A DNA stretch of 64,000 bases. Origin: Pseudoroseicyclus_A sp041714655 (GTDB lineage: Bacteria; Pseudomonadota; Alphaproteobacteria; Rhodobacterales; Rhodobacteraceae). Location of the stretch: NCBI RefSeq assembly GCF_041714655.1, contig NZ_CP168219.1, positions 1,798,001 to 1,862,000 of the forward strand, read 5' to 3'. Both the position numbers and the translations under genes were made by a program. The notes beneath the pieces are model-generated. The model saw only the letters and a program-made list of their open reading frames with translations. It ran no database searches and had not been told where the DNA came from. Below are positions 15,314-24,260 of the stretch, piece by piece. The stretch's first letter is position 1; each line of letters opens with the position of its first letter.

Positions 15314-16006
15314 TTACTTGCCGGCGGCCAGGTCTTTGGCCTGTTCAACCCAGCCTTCACGGTCGATGCGGCCCTTGAAGTCGAGCTTCTCGTCCATCTC
15401 GGCCACGTCGGCCTCGGTCCAGGCGGCGATCTGGGCGAAGGTGGTCACGCCCGCGTCGTTGAGCTTGCCGGCCAGCACCTTGCCGACGCCGGAGAGCTTG
15501 GTGAGGTCATCGGCCTTGTCGGCCTTCGGCGCGGCGGCTTTCTTCTCGGCCTTCGGGGCCTCGTCCTTGGAAGCGGGCTTCGCGGCGGGCTTGGCAGCGG
15601 CCTTCTTCGGCGCGGCGGCCTTCTTGGCCGGCGCCTCGGCGGCGGCGGAGGCCGACACGGAGCCGGCGCCGATCGCGGCCTTCACGCCGGTCTTGTCGGC
15701 GCCCTTTTCCACCAGCTCGGTGATGCGCAGGAGCGTCAGTTGCTGGCGGTGGCCCTTGGTGCGCTTGGAGGAATGCTTCCGCCGGCGGCGCACGAAGTTG
15801 ATGACCTTCTCGCCCTTGATCTGCTCGATCACCTCGGCCTGCACGGCGGCGCCGGAGACGAGCGGAGCACCGACGGTGCCACCCATGAGGAGAATGTCGT
15901 TGAACTGCACCGTGTCGCCGGCTTCCGCAGCCAGCTTCTCGACCCGCAGGATATCGCCGGAGGCAACCTTGTATTGCTTGCCGCCGGTCCGAAGAACCGC
16001 AAACAT
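15314..16006 (-). CDS. rplU: 50S ribosomal protein bL21 with C-terminal helix-hairpin-helix extension
   Basis: The first ~103 residues are a normal bL21 (MFAVLRTGGKQYKVASGD; NFVRRRRKHSSKRTKGHRQQ). They are followed by an Ala/Lys/Pro-rich linker (about 118-165) and a helix-hairpin-helix-like domain (LTKLSGVGKVLAGKLNDAG; about 168-230), giving 230 residues in all. Similar extensions are known in Rhodobacterales bL21 proteins. The start at 16006 is fixed by the conserved N-terminus; the open frame continues upstream without similarity. Confidence 0.95.
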   Translation of the reverse strand: MFAVLRTGGKQYKVASGDILRVEKLAAEAGDTVQFNDILLMGGTVGAPLVSGAAVQAEVIEQIKGEKVINFVRRRRKHSSKRTKGHRQQLTLLRITELVEKGADKTGVKAAIGAGSVSASAAAEAPAKKAAAPKKAAAKPAAKPASKDEAPKAEKKAAAPKADKADDLTKLSGVGKVLAGKLNDAGVTTFAQIAAWTEADVAEMDEKLDFKGRIDREGWVEQAKDLAAGK

Positions 16007-16237
16007 CTGTCTTTCCTTCTTGCCCCGCGCCCTGTGGTCCCCTTCTCGGGTGTTTTCGGCCGGATCGGCCACCTCGGGCAGCGCGCCCGGAACCCGGGCG
16101 TTCGTTGATGACTTGACCGGCAAGGCCCCGCGCATGAAGCGAAGGGCAAGGCGAACCGCTTGCCGGGATGCGGGCTTATCTGCGCATGTCGCCTTCAAGT
16201 CAAGCCCCGCCGCCCCGGCGGCAGAGAAGGAAACCCG

Positions 16238-16600
16238 ATGCTCCGCACCCCCCTTTCCGTTGCCGCCGTGCTCGCCGGGGCGCTCGCCCTGTCGGGCTGC
16301 GCCACCGACCCTCGCGACAACCCGGTCACCTGGCCCGTCTATGCCGCCCGCATGGCGGCGGAGGATCCCGGCTATGCCGACCGGCGCGGCGAGGTGGAAC
16401 GGCTCCTCAAGTCCGATCCGCCGGCCTTCTGGGCCGAGGTCGACGCCGGCGCCGGCCCGATCCTCGCGCAGACCTTCGCCGCCGCCGGCGTGCCGCCCGC
16501 CCGCCAGCCGCTGGTCCTGGCGGCACTGCGCGCCGACGACCAGATCTACGGCACGAGCTACGACCTCCTGATCGCGGCATTCATGGCGAACGGGGGGTAA
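16238..16600 (+). CDS. Small lipoprotein of unknown function
   Basis: A 120-residue protein with a lipoprotein signal: MLRTPLSVAAVLAGALALSG followed by the lipobox cysteine. The mature part is about 100 residues, acidic to neutral, with no family I recognise. The start at 16238 follows AGAAGGAAA. It is divergent from rplU and convergent with the DUF2059 gene. Envelope location is inferred from the lipobox. Confidence 0.75.
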   Translation: MLRTPLSVAAVLAGALALSGCATDPRDNPVTWPVYAARMAAEDPGYADRRGEVERLLKSDPPAFWAEVDAGAGPILAQTFAAAGVPPARQPLVLAALRADDQIYGTSYDLLIAAFMANGG

Positions 16601-16618
16601 CGCCCCCAAAGGCGCACG

Positions 16619-16637
16619 GCCGGGCCCTTGGCCCGGC
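16619..16637. terminator. Hairpin between convergent lipoprotein and DUF2059 genes
   Basis: GCCGGGCC and GGCCCGGC form a perfect 8-bp stem with a 3-nt loop; it could serve both strands. No T-run. Confidence 0.5.
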
Positions 16638-16645
16638 GGGCGCGC

Positions 16646-17467
16646 CTAGAGCTGCTGCCCCACCATGTAGCGCGCCGCGGCCCGGCCGAGGGCGCGGCTC
16701 ATGTCGTTGTACATCTCGTCGAAAGCCTCGAAGAGCCCGTCGTTGAGCGCCTGGCCGGGCTCCGTCTCGGAGAAGGCGATATAGGCCTCGAGATCGGCAT
16801 CGGGCAGCGGCTCGTAGGCGAGGGTCAGGAAGGAATAGGTCCATTCCTGGGTGTTCTGGCGGATCTCGGGCTCCTGGCTCCAGACCCGGGCGAAGATGTC
16901 GCCCTCGGCCATGCCGGGCAGGCCGCCGCCCTCCGACAGGCCGAGCATGAAGTTGAGGGAATCGTTGAGGCCAGAGGCGACATTGGCCTCGATCAGGTCG
17001 TTCACCTCGATGAACCGCGTGAGCTGACTGTGGCGGGGCGTCTCGTCCGCCATGGCGATGGCGGCCGCCTCGCGGGCCATCTGCTCGACATCCTCGTCGC
17101 GCAGAGCCGCGCGGGCGGAATGCTCCAGCCCGGCGATGGTCGCGCCCGGCTCCGCCTCGAAGAAGGCGGTCATGGCGGCGATGTCCTCGCCCTCCAGCAC
17201 CTCGCCCAGATTGGCGAGGAGGATGTCGGTCATCTCCTCGGCGTCGTAGATCGCCTCGACGGCCTGCTGCCAGTCGGCCAGCGGCGCGTCGGGAAAGAGC
17301 TGCTCGGCGATGGAGAGCCCGTAATCCATCCCCTCCTCCTGCATGATGGCGACGATGCCGGGGAGCTGCATCGCCTCGGCCAGGGCCGCCACCTCCTCCG
17401 GCGCCGCCTCGGCAGGGGCGGCAGCGAGGGCGAGGGGGATGAGGGGCGCGGCGAGGAGGTGACGCAT
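16646..17467 (-). CDS. Exported DUF2059-domain protein
   Basis: A 273-residue protein with a signal peptide (MRHLLAAPLIPLALAAAPAE, cut near AEA). The C-terminal half (from about residue 145, TRFIEVNDLIEANVASGLND) resembles the DUF2059 domain with its EAYIAFSETEPGQALND segment. Function is unknown; many relatives are small periplasmic proteins. The upstream frame extends beyond 17467, but the start is set by the signal peptide. It stands alone. Confidence 0.78.
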   Translation of the reverse strand: MRHLLAAPLIPLALAAAPAEAAPEEVAALAEAMQLPGIVAIMQEEGMDYGLSIAEQLFPDAPLADWQQAVEAIYDAEEMTDILLANLGEVLEGEDIAAMTAFFEAEPGATIAGLEHSARAALRDEDVEQMAREAAAIAMADETPRHSQLTRFIEVNDLIEANVASGLNDSLNFMLGLSEGGGLPGMAEGDIFARVWSQEPEIRQNTQEWTYSFLTLAYEPLPDADLEAYIAFSETEPGQALNDGLFEAFDEMYNDMSRALGRAAARYMVGQQL

Positions 17468-17686
17468 GAGGCTGCTCCGGGGTCGGGAATGGGTGGGTCT
17501 TCTGTCGAGGTGACGATAGGAGCCCCCTGCCGGGCCGCCAAGGCTTGCCGCACCCGCTCTCGCGGGATTGTCAGCCCTGTCGGGCCCGGGCCACGGGCGG
17601 CGGGGTGCACTGGGCGGCCGGGAGGGCGGCACGTCGAAGGGGCTTGCACGGCGCCCCGCGAGGCCTTAGACGGCCCACGCGATCAC

Positions 17687-17776
17687 GGAGAGGTGCCGGA
17701 GTGGTCGAACGGGGCGGTCTCGAAAACCGTTGACCCTTCACGGGGTCCCAGGGTTCGAATCCCTGTCTCTCCGCCA
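17687..17776 (+). tRNA. tRNA-Ser (anticodon CGA)
   Basis: A 90-nt class-II tRNA. The acceptor GGAGAGG pairs with TCTCTCC, the discriminator is G and CCA is encoded. The anticodon loop CTCGAAA carries CGA, reading UCG. The extended variable arm and the TTCGAAT T-loop are present. The D-arm begins GCCGGAGTGG. No integrase or 3' duplication marks it as an attachment site. Confidence 0.96.
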
Positions 17777-18118
17777 CTTTCCCCTGCATTTTGCCTGTCA
17801 TTTGCCTGAGCGCAGCCGCCCTCGGGCGTTCGGCGCGCTCGGAAAGCCGCAGAAGGCCGTCTGGCCCCCCTCGCCCAAGCCCCCCCAGCTCACCTGCCTT
17901 GATTCGACGGCCCGCCCGATCCCGCGGGTCAGCCACGGGCCGCGCACCACCACCCGCTTCGCGCTGCGAAGTCGCGTTCGAAAATCCCTTATCTCTGATA
18001 GCATACCCCCCTAGGGTATATGGGTTTTTCAACGCTTTCAGCGCCTTAGGGGTCGACGCCCTCTCTGGTCGTGCTAGTCACATGGCCGAGGAGCCGGCGC
18101 AGACCGGGAGGAGGCCTC
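17777..18118. other. 342-nt intergenic region between tRNA-Ser and the LLM-ABC operon
   Basis: The first ~200 nt show no gene or structure I can support. From about 17970 the sequence becomes A/T-rich for this genome and should hold the operon promoter (a possible TTCGAA, 17 nt, AGCATA arrangement overlapping the dyad at 18003). A 68-codon antisense frame here uses codons unlike its neighbours and is rejected. Confidence 0.5.
18003..18019. promoter_or_regulatory. CsoR/FrmR-type operator-like dyad
   Basis: ATACCCCCCTAGGGTAT has perfect ATACCC/GGGTAT arms and a C-run core. This resembles operators of the CsoR/RcnR/FrmR/CstR repressor family (AT flanks around a G/C tract), which sense copper, nickel/cobalt, formaldehyde or persulfide. 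It lies 100 nt before the leader ORF. No such regulator gene is in the window, so the assignment is by resemblance only. Confidence 0.4.
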
Positions 18119-18187
18119 ATGTTGCTCAACCATCGGCCCGCCGCCGCGGCGGGCGCCGTCATTCCGCACGCGGGCGCCGCGCCGTGA
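18119..18187 (+). CDS. Putative 22-residue leader peptide
   Basis: An ATG with an excellent GGGAGGAGG five bases upstream opens a 22-codon ORF encoding MLLNHRPAAAAG followed by AVIPHAGAAP. Its TGA overlaps the GTG start of the oxidoreductase gene (GTGA). That gene has no ribosome-binding site of its own, so translation of the leader probably controls it. The coding DNA contains a GCCCGCC/GGCGGGC stem and two GGCGCC palindromes that could form alternative hairpins. It may be an attenuator; the sensed signal is unknown. Confidence 0.5.
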   Translation: MLLNHRPAAAAGAVIPHAGAAP

Positions 18188-19212
18188 GCCTGCGCTTCGA
18201 TCTGGCCGGCTTTGCCCGCGAGGGGAGCCTCGGCGATCACGCCCGGATCATCGCGCTGGCCGAGCGGGCCGACGCCCTCGGCTATGGCGGCATCTGGTTC
18301 AACGAGTTCCACTTCCGCGGCGCGACCAATCCCTATCCGCACACCCTGCTTCTCGGCGCCGCGATCCTGGCGCGGACGGAGCGGCTGCGCTTCGGCACCT
18401 CGATCCTCGTCCTGCCGCTTCAGCATCCCCTGATGCTGGCCGAGCAGGTGGCGCAGCTCGATTTTCAAAGCGGCGGGCGGCTCGATGTCGGCGTCGGGCG
18501 GGGGACGGATCCAGGCAGCTTCACCGCGCTCGGGCTCGACCTCTCCGCGAAGGAGCGCTTCAGCGAGGCGCTGGACATCGTCATCGGGGCCCTCGGCGGC
18601 GCGTCCGTCTCGGCCGATGGCCCGACCTGGCGGTTCGAGGAGGTCGCCGTCGGGCCGCCGCCCGTGCAGCGCCCGCATCCGCCGATCTATGTCGCGGCCG
18701 TCTCGCCCGCGACGATGGAAATCGCGGTGCGGCGGCGGCTGCCGATCCTCCTTTCGCTCGAGCCGAACGAGACGCGCCAGCTCGCCCCCTTCAGCGAGGC
18801 GCTGGGGGGCGATCTCGGGCCGCTCCGGGCCTCGTCCCTTTCGCGCTATATCGTCATCGACCGCGATGCCGGCGCGGCGGAGGAGAAGCTGCAGGCGCTC
18901 CTCGCCCGTCTCAACGCCCGCAAGGCCGAGCGCGCCGCCGGCAAGGGCGAGCCCCCGCCCCTGCCCCGCAGCCGCGCCGAGATGCTGGAGGGCTTCGCCA
19001 TCGCCGGCACGCCCGAGGTCTGCGCCCGGCAGATCGAGGCGCTGACCGCCCGCACCGGCGTGCACTCCATCCGCCTCTTCCCCTCGGCCAACGGCGCTTT
19101 GCCCCTTGCCGAGGCGGAGCGCACCATCGACCTTTTCGCCCAGACCGTGCTGCCCGCCTTCGCCGGCAGCGCGGCCCCGGCCCCACGCGTCAGCACAGGA
19201 GCCAAACCATGA
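18184..19212 (+). CDS. LLM-class (bacterial luciferase-like) flavin-dependent oxidoreductase
   Basis: A 342-residue TIM-barrel flavin enzyme. It has the start VSLRFDLAGFAREGSLGDHA, the active-site GIWFNEFHFRG, the substrate-side TLLLGAAILARTERLRFGTS and the flavin-phosphate region GRLDVGVGRG. It begins at a GTG that overlaps the leader ORF and ends in a 4-nt overlap with the ABC binding-protein gene. Members use FMNH2 and O2, or F420, on varied substrates such as sulfonates and metal-chelate ligands. The link to a siderophore-type importer suggests it may process the imported ligand. This is inference. Confidence 0.87.
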   Translation: MSLRFDLAGFAREGSLGDHARIIALAERADALGYGGIWFNEFHFRGATNPYPHTLLLGAAILARTERLRFGTSILVLPLQHPLMLAEQVAQLDFQSGGRLDVGVGRGTDPGSFTALGLDLSAKERFSEALDIVIGALGGASVSADGPTWRFEEVAVGPPPVQRPHPPIYVAAVSPATMEIAVRRRLPILLSLEPNETRQLAPFSEALGGDLGPLRASSLSRYIVIDRDAGAAEEKLQALLARLNARKAERAAGKGEPPPLPRSRAEMLEGFAIAGTPEVCARQIEALTARTGVHSIRLFPSANGALPLAEAERTIDLFAQTVLPAFAGSAAPAPRVSTGAKP

Positions 19213-20183
19213 TGCGACCCGCCCTCACCGCCGCCACCCTCGCCCTGATCGCCGGCAGCGCCGCCGCGCAGGACGGCGGCTATCCCTATACCGACGAGAA
19301 TTGCGGCGTCACCACGATCTACGAGGCCGCGCCGGAGCGGGCCGTGACTCTGTCCAACAACGCCACCGAGCTCATGCTGGCGCTGGGGCTGGAAGAGCAC
19401 ATGGCCGGCACCTCCTATATGGCGGGCATGGAGATCAGCCCGGCCTACGCGGCGGCCTATAACGAGATACCGACCCTCTCGCCGCTCGTCGCCACCACCG
19501 AGCAGCTCGTCGATGCCGAGGCGGATTTCGTCTATGCCGGCTATCCCGACGGCTTTTCCGAAAGCCGCCACACGCGCGACCAGCTCCATGACCTCGGCAT
19601 GAAGACCCGGCTGAACACCGAGGGCTGCAACCTGGGCCGCTTCGGCTTCGACGAGCTCTATGACGAGATCCGCTCCATGGCCGGCATTTTCGGCGTGCCG
19701 GAGCGCGGCGAGGCGCTGATCGCCGAGATGCAGGAGGGCGTGGCCGAGGTCGAGGCGGCCGTCGCGGGCCGCGAGCCCGTGCCCGTCTTCATCTACAACG
19801 GCGGCGAGGATGCGCCGCGCGCCGTGCTCGGCAATGCGATGCTCAGCCATGTGGTGGAGCGCGCCGGGGGGCGGAACATCCTCGGCGAGGAGAACAACCG
19901 CTACGGCAGCACCTCCTGGGAACAGCTCGTGGCCGAGGCGCCGGAGTACATCGTCGTTTTCTACTCGGGCACCGAGAGCGGGCAGGTCGTGGATGATCCC
20001 TCGAACAACATCGGCCAGGCGCGGGTGGATTTCCTGATGCAGCAGCCGATCATTGCGGGCGTGCCGGCCGTCGCCGAAGGCAATTTCATCACGATCTCCT
20101 CCGTGATCGGCCAGCCCGGCCCGAGCTCGCTGACGGCGCTGGAAGAGCTGGCCCGCGCCTTCCACCCCGAGGCGTTCGACTGA
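19209..20183 (+). CDS. ABC transporter substrate-binding protein, siderophore/B12 type (PF01497-like)
   Basis: A 324-residue periplasmic protein with signal peptide (MMRPALTAATLALIAGSAAA). After it come DENCGVTTIYEAAPERAVTLS, then TEQLVDAEADFVYAGYPDGF and NILGEENNRYGSTSWEQLVA, in the order of FhuD/BtuF-like proteins. It should deliver an iron-chelate or cobamide-like ligand to the permease encoded next. The ATG overlaps the oxidoreductase stop. The ligand cannot be read from the sequence. Confidence 0.88.
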   Translation: MMRPALTAATLALIAGSAAAQDGGYPYTDENCGVTTIYEAAPERAVTLSNNATELMLALGLEEHMAGTSYMAGMEISPAYAAAYNEIPTLSPLVATTEQLVDAEADFVYAGYPDGFSESRHTRDQLHDLGMKTRLNTEGCNLGRFGFDELYDEIRSMAGIFGVPERGEALIAEMQEGVAEVEAAVAGREPVPVFIYNGGEDAPRAVLGNAMLSHVVERAGGRNILGEENNRYGSTSWEQLVAEAPEYIVVFYSGTESGQVVDDPSNNIGQARVDFLMQQPIIAGVPAVAEGNFITISSVIGQPGPSSLTALEELARAFHPEAFD

Positions 20184-20185
20184 GC

Positions 20186-21384
20186 ATGAGCGCGGTGGCA
20201 GGAGACAGGGCGGAGGAGACCGCGCCGGAGGATCGGCAGCGCGCCGACCTTCTGGCCGTCCTGCGCAGCCCGCCACCGCCCAAAAGTGCGGCGACCCAAC
20301 CTCCAATGGGCGCCCTCGACGCCGGCGGCCTCAGTGCCGCCGGCACCCGGCGAGGGCCACATCTCCTCGCCCTCGCCGGGATGGCCGGCCTCGTCGTGAT
20401 CGCGGGGCTCGCCGGGCTGATGATCGGCTCCGTACACATTCCGGCGGGCACGGCGGCGGCGATCTTTCTTCACTGGATCAGCGGCGGCTGGCTCTTCGAG
20501 CCTGACTGGCGCGAGGCCTACGAGATCATCGTCGTGCAGACCCGCGTGCCCCGCGTCATCCTCGCGGCGGTCGTGGGCGGCAGTCTCGGTGTCTGCGGCA
20601 TGGTCATCCAGGCCATCGTGCGCAACCCGCTGGCGGGGCCGTCGATCCTCGGCGTGTCGTCCGGGGCGGCGACGGGCGCGGTGGTGGTCATGCGCTTCGG
20701 CCTCTTGACCCTCGGCGCCTTCACCCTGCATGTCGCGGCCTTCCTCGGCGGGCTCGCCACGCTCTCCATCGTCTTCTGGATCGCCCGCACCGGCGGGCGG
20801 ATGACGCCGACGCGGCTCGTGCTCGCCGGGGTGGCGATGAGCGCCGTCCTGTCCGCCTTCACATCGCTGCTCGTCCTCACCTCCCCCGACCCGCAGCTCG
20901 CCGCGCGCGTGCTCTTCTGGACGCTGGGGGGCTTCGGCGGCGCGCAATGGAAGCTCCTGCCCATCCCCGTGGCCGCCCTGGCCGTCGGGCTGGCGGTGAT
21001 GCTCGCGCAGGCGCGCCGGCTCAACCTGCTCATGGCGGGGGACGAGAGCGCGGTCGCGCTCGGCCTCAATGTCGAGGCGCATCGGCGCGCCATGTTCGTG
21101 CTGACGGCGGCGCTCACCGGCATCACCGTGGCCGTCTCGGGCGTCATCGGCTTCGTCGGGCTCATCATGCCGCATATCGTGCGGCTGATGGTGGGGGCCG
21201 ACCACCGGATGGCGCTGCCGGCCGTGGCCCTTCTCGGCGCCGCCTTCACCATCGCCGCCGATCTCGTCGCCCGGTCGATCATCGCGCCCCTGGAGCTGCC
21301 GGTCGGCATCGTGACGGCGCTGGTGGGGGGGCCGTTCTTCATCTGGCTCCTGCGCCGCGACGCCCGCTCGCTGGGAGGCGGCGC

Positions 21385-21388
<4 letters not shown>
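20186..21388 (+). CDS. ABC transporter permease, FecCD/BtuC family
   Basis: A 400-residue permease with about ten membrane helices. Typical segments are VPRVILAAVVGGSLGVCGMV, QAIVRNPLAGPSILGVSSGA, and GVIGFVGLIMPHIVRLMVG (the ATPase-coupling region). The first ~58 residues are a Pro/Ala-rich soluble extension not usual for the family. An internal ATG at 20306 would shorten it, so the start is uncertain. It begins 3 nt after the binding-protein stop and overlaps the ATPase gene by 4 nt. Confidence 0.9.
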
Positions 21389-22173
<785 letters not shown>

Positions 22174-22178
22174 GCGCG

Positions 22179-22208
22179 GCGGGGCCGGAGGTCACTCCCC
22201 GGCCCCGC
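22179..22208. terminator. Bidirectional terminator hairpin between the ABC ATPase and CocE genes
   Basis: GCGGGGCCGG and CCGGCCCCGC form a perfect 10-bp stem with a 10-nt loop between two convergent genes. Confidence 0.65.
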
Positions 22209-22217
22209 CCTACCGTC

Positions 22218-24218
22218 TCAGTAGTCGAACGCCCGGCTCCAGGCGCGCGAGAACACCTTCTCGTCGCCCTCGAACGCCTCGTAATGCGCATCGAGGCAGA
22301 GCTTTCCGTCCTTCCAGGAGACATGCGAGCGCGTCTCCATCCGCACCTGCCAGCCGCCCTCGCGCCAGTAGCGCGAGCTGGCCTTGAAGGTGGCGCGGGT
22401 CTTGCTGCCGTCGCGCGGGTCGACGACGCTGGTGTGCCCGCCGTCGCCGGCCATGACCATGCCGCCGAGCTCCCAGGTGGCGCGGCGGTTTGTCACCACC
22501 ATCTCCACCTCGCCGCTCGCCAGGTGCCAGAGGATGTCGCGGCTGATCTCGCCGGGCTCCAGCACTTCGGAGGGCACCGGGCAGGCGTGGATCGCGGGGC
22601 CGTACTCGGGCTGGCTGTGATCCGCCTCGGGCGGCATGCCGGGGAGGTGGAACGCCATCGTGCCGGGCTCCAGCGTGATGGCGTTCTTCTCGCGCTCGGG
22701 CCAGACCATCGGCCAGTAGCTGGTGGAGAGCGCGAGGCGCATCCGGTGGCCGGGGGAGAATTCGTGGGCCACGCCCTTCATCGGGATCTCGACCTCGAAG
22801 CTCTCGCCTGGCGCCACGCCATCGGGGCGCTGCAGGCGCCGGACGGCGAAGGTGACGCGGCCCGAGGTGCCGTCGGGCCAGACCTCGTTGAGGCGGAGCA
22901 CGATCAGCGCCCTCTCGCCCTCGAAGGACAGGCGCAGCTTCAGGACGGGTACGCCGACGACATGAAGCGGCTCGGTGAGCGGCGGCGTGTCGAAACAGAG
23001 CGACATCCCGTCATCCGCCCGCGCGTCGCCCGCGAATTCCGGCCCGTTGCCGCCGCCGTCCAGCGGGCACCACTCGCCGCCCCAGGTGCCGAGGGCGAGG
23101 GGCGAATCGAGGACGATCGTCTCCTCCGTCGCGCCGCGCTCGGGCGACAGGCGGCGGTCATCGGGGTAAAAGGTCTGCTCCGGCGCCTGCGGCGGCCAGG
23201 CCGGCAGGCCGATCCAGCGGCCGCCGATATCGGGGGCCTTGGTGTCGGGCAGCGGGTCCTTGCCGAGCCAGAGCTGCAGTTGCGGCTCGTCCATGATGCC
23301 GGTGTCTTCGTCCATCAGCCAGTGCTTCCACCAGCGCATCGCGTCCTGCAGGAAGCCGATCTGCGGCCCGGGCTGGCCCCAGGTGGGATACATATGCGTC
23401 CAGGGGCCGATCAGGGCCTTCTTGGGCGCTGAGAGGTTCTCCATCAGCCGCAGGATCGGATCGGTATAGCCGTCGACCCAGCCGCCCACGGCCCAGACGG
23501 CGGCCGTGATGGCGCTGTAATCCTCGCAGACGGAGCCGTGCTTCCAGAAGTCGTCATAATCGGTGTGCGCGAGCCAGCGGGCCAGCGGAGGCTCTTCGAT
23601 GCCGTCGAGCCGCTCCAGCCACATCTCGCGCCAGCGCTCCCCGACATGCGCCGGGTCCGGCGGCCGGCCGAGCTGCGCGAAGAGGCCCGAGCCCCATTGC
23701 ATCCCGTCATGCAAAAGCGCGCCGCCCATGAAATGCACGTCATCCGTGTAGCGGTTGTCGGTCGAGCAGGCGGTGATGATGGCCTTCAGCGCCGGCGGGC
23801 GGCGCGCGGCGATCTGGAGACCGGCAAAGCCGCCCCAGGAGATGCCGATCATGCCGACATTGCCGTTGCACCAGTCCTGGCCCGCGAACCAGGCGATGAC
23901 CTCGCAGGCATCGTCCTGTTCCTGCTTGAGGTATTCGTCGATCAGAAGACCGTCGGAATTGCCCGAGCCGCGGATGTCCACCCGTGCGGCGGCGATGCCG
24001 TTCTCGGCGAAATAGCCGTGCATCATGCTGTCCTGCAGGGCCGTGCCGTCGGACTGGCGATAGGGGATCCACTCCAGCACAAGCGGCACCTTCTCGGCGG
24101 CCGGCACCTCCGGCAGCCAGAGGCGGGCATGCAGGATCGTGCCGTCCGAAAGCGGGATGGTGATCTGCTGGAAGGGCGCGGGCGTGTCGTTTGTCACGCT
24201 GACGGTGAAATTCTGCAT
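22218..24218 (-). CDS. CocE/NonD-family alpha/beta hydrolase (X-Pro dipeptidyl-peptidase superfamily)
   Basis: A 666-residue hydrolase. Its alpha/beta core has the nucleophile GISWGG (Ser127), Asp249 in GGWVDGYTD and His275 in GPWTH, with Tyr53 in IPYRQSD at the oxyanion-hole position. The C-terminal ~220 residues form the jelly-roll domain of the family. Relatives include cocaine esterase, alpha-amino-acid ester hydrolase, glutaryl-7-ACA acylase and Xaa-Pro dipeptidyl peptidase. No signal peptide is visible, so it should act on imported substrate. It is the last gene of the ABC-MFS-hydrolase cluster, 42 nt after the MFS gene. Confidence 0.9.
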   Translation of the reverse strand: MQNFTVSVTNDTPAPFQQITIPLSDGTILHARLWLPEVPAAEKVPLVLEWIPYRQSDGTALQDSMMHGYFAENGIAAARVDIRGSGNSDGLLIDEYLKQEQDDACEVIAWFAGQDWCNGNVGMIGISWGGFAGLQIAARRPPALKAIITACSTDNRYTDDVHFMGGALLHDGMQWGSGLFAQLGRPPDPAHVGERWREMWLERLDGIEEPPLARWLAHTDYDDFWKHGSVCEDYSAITAAVWAVGGWVDGYTDPILRLMENLSAPKKALIGPWTHMYPTWGQPGPQIGFLQDAMRWWKHWLMDEDTGIMDEPQLQLWLGKDPLPDTKAPDIGGRWIGLPAWPPQAPEQTFYPDDRRLSPERGATEETIVLDSPLALGTWGGEWCPLDGGGNGPEFAGDARADDGMSLCFDTPPLTEPLHVVGVPVLKLRLSFEGERALIVLRLNEVWPDGTSGRVTFAVRRLQRPDGVAPGESFEVEIPMKGVAHEFSPGHRMRLALSTSYWPMVWPEREKNAITLEPGTMAFHLPGMPPEADHSQPEYGPAIHACPVPSEVLEPGEISRDILWHLASGEVEMVVTNRRATWELGGMVMAGDGGHTSVVDPRDGSKTRATFKASSRYWREGGWQVRMETRSHVSWKDGKLCLDAHYEAFEGDEKVFSRAWSRAFDY

Positions 24219-24260
24219 GGGTGGTCCTTTCGCTGGTCCCTTGCGGTGCAGATGGGCGCC

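Noticed and set aside
17687..17776. tRNA-Ser as an integration site for a genomic island
   Set aside because: No integrase, no duplicated tRNA 3' end and no change in base composition or gene type downstream.
17798..18004. 68-codon minus-strand ORF upstream of the LLM operon
   Set aside because: It uses rare A/T-ending codons at the start, has no ribosome-binding site, overlaps the promoter/dyad region and matches no family.
17777..18118. Possible cobalamin riboswitch upstream of the LLM-ABC operon
   Set aside because: The importer type made this worth checking, but the conserved B12-box core (GCCACTG-type) and its paired elements are not present.
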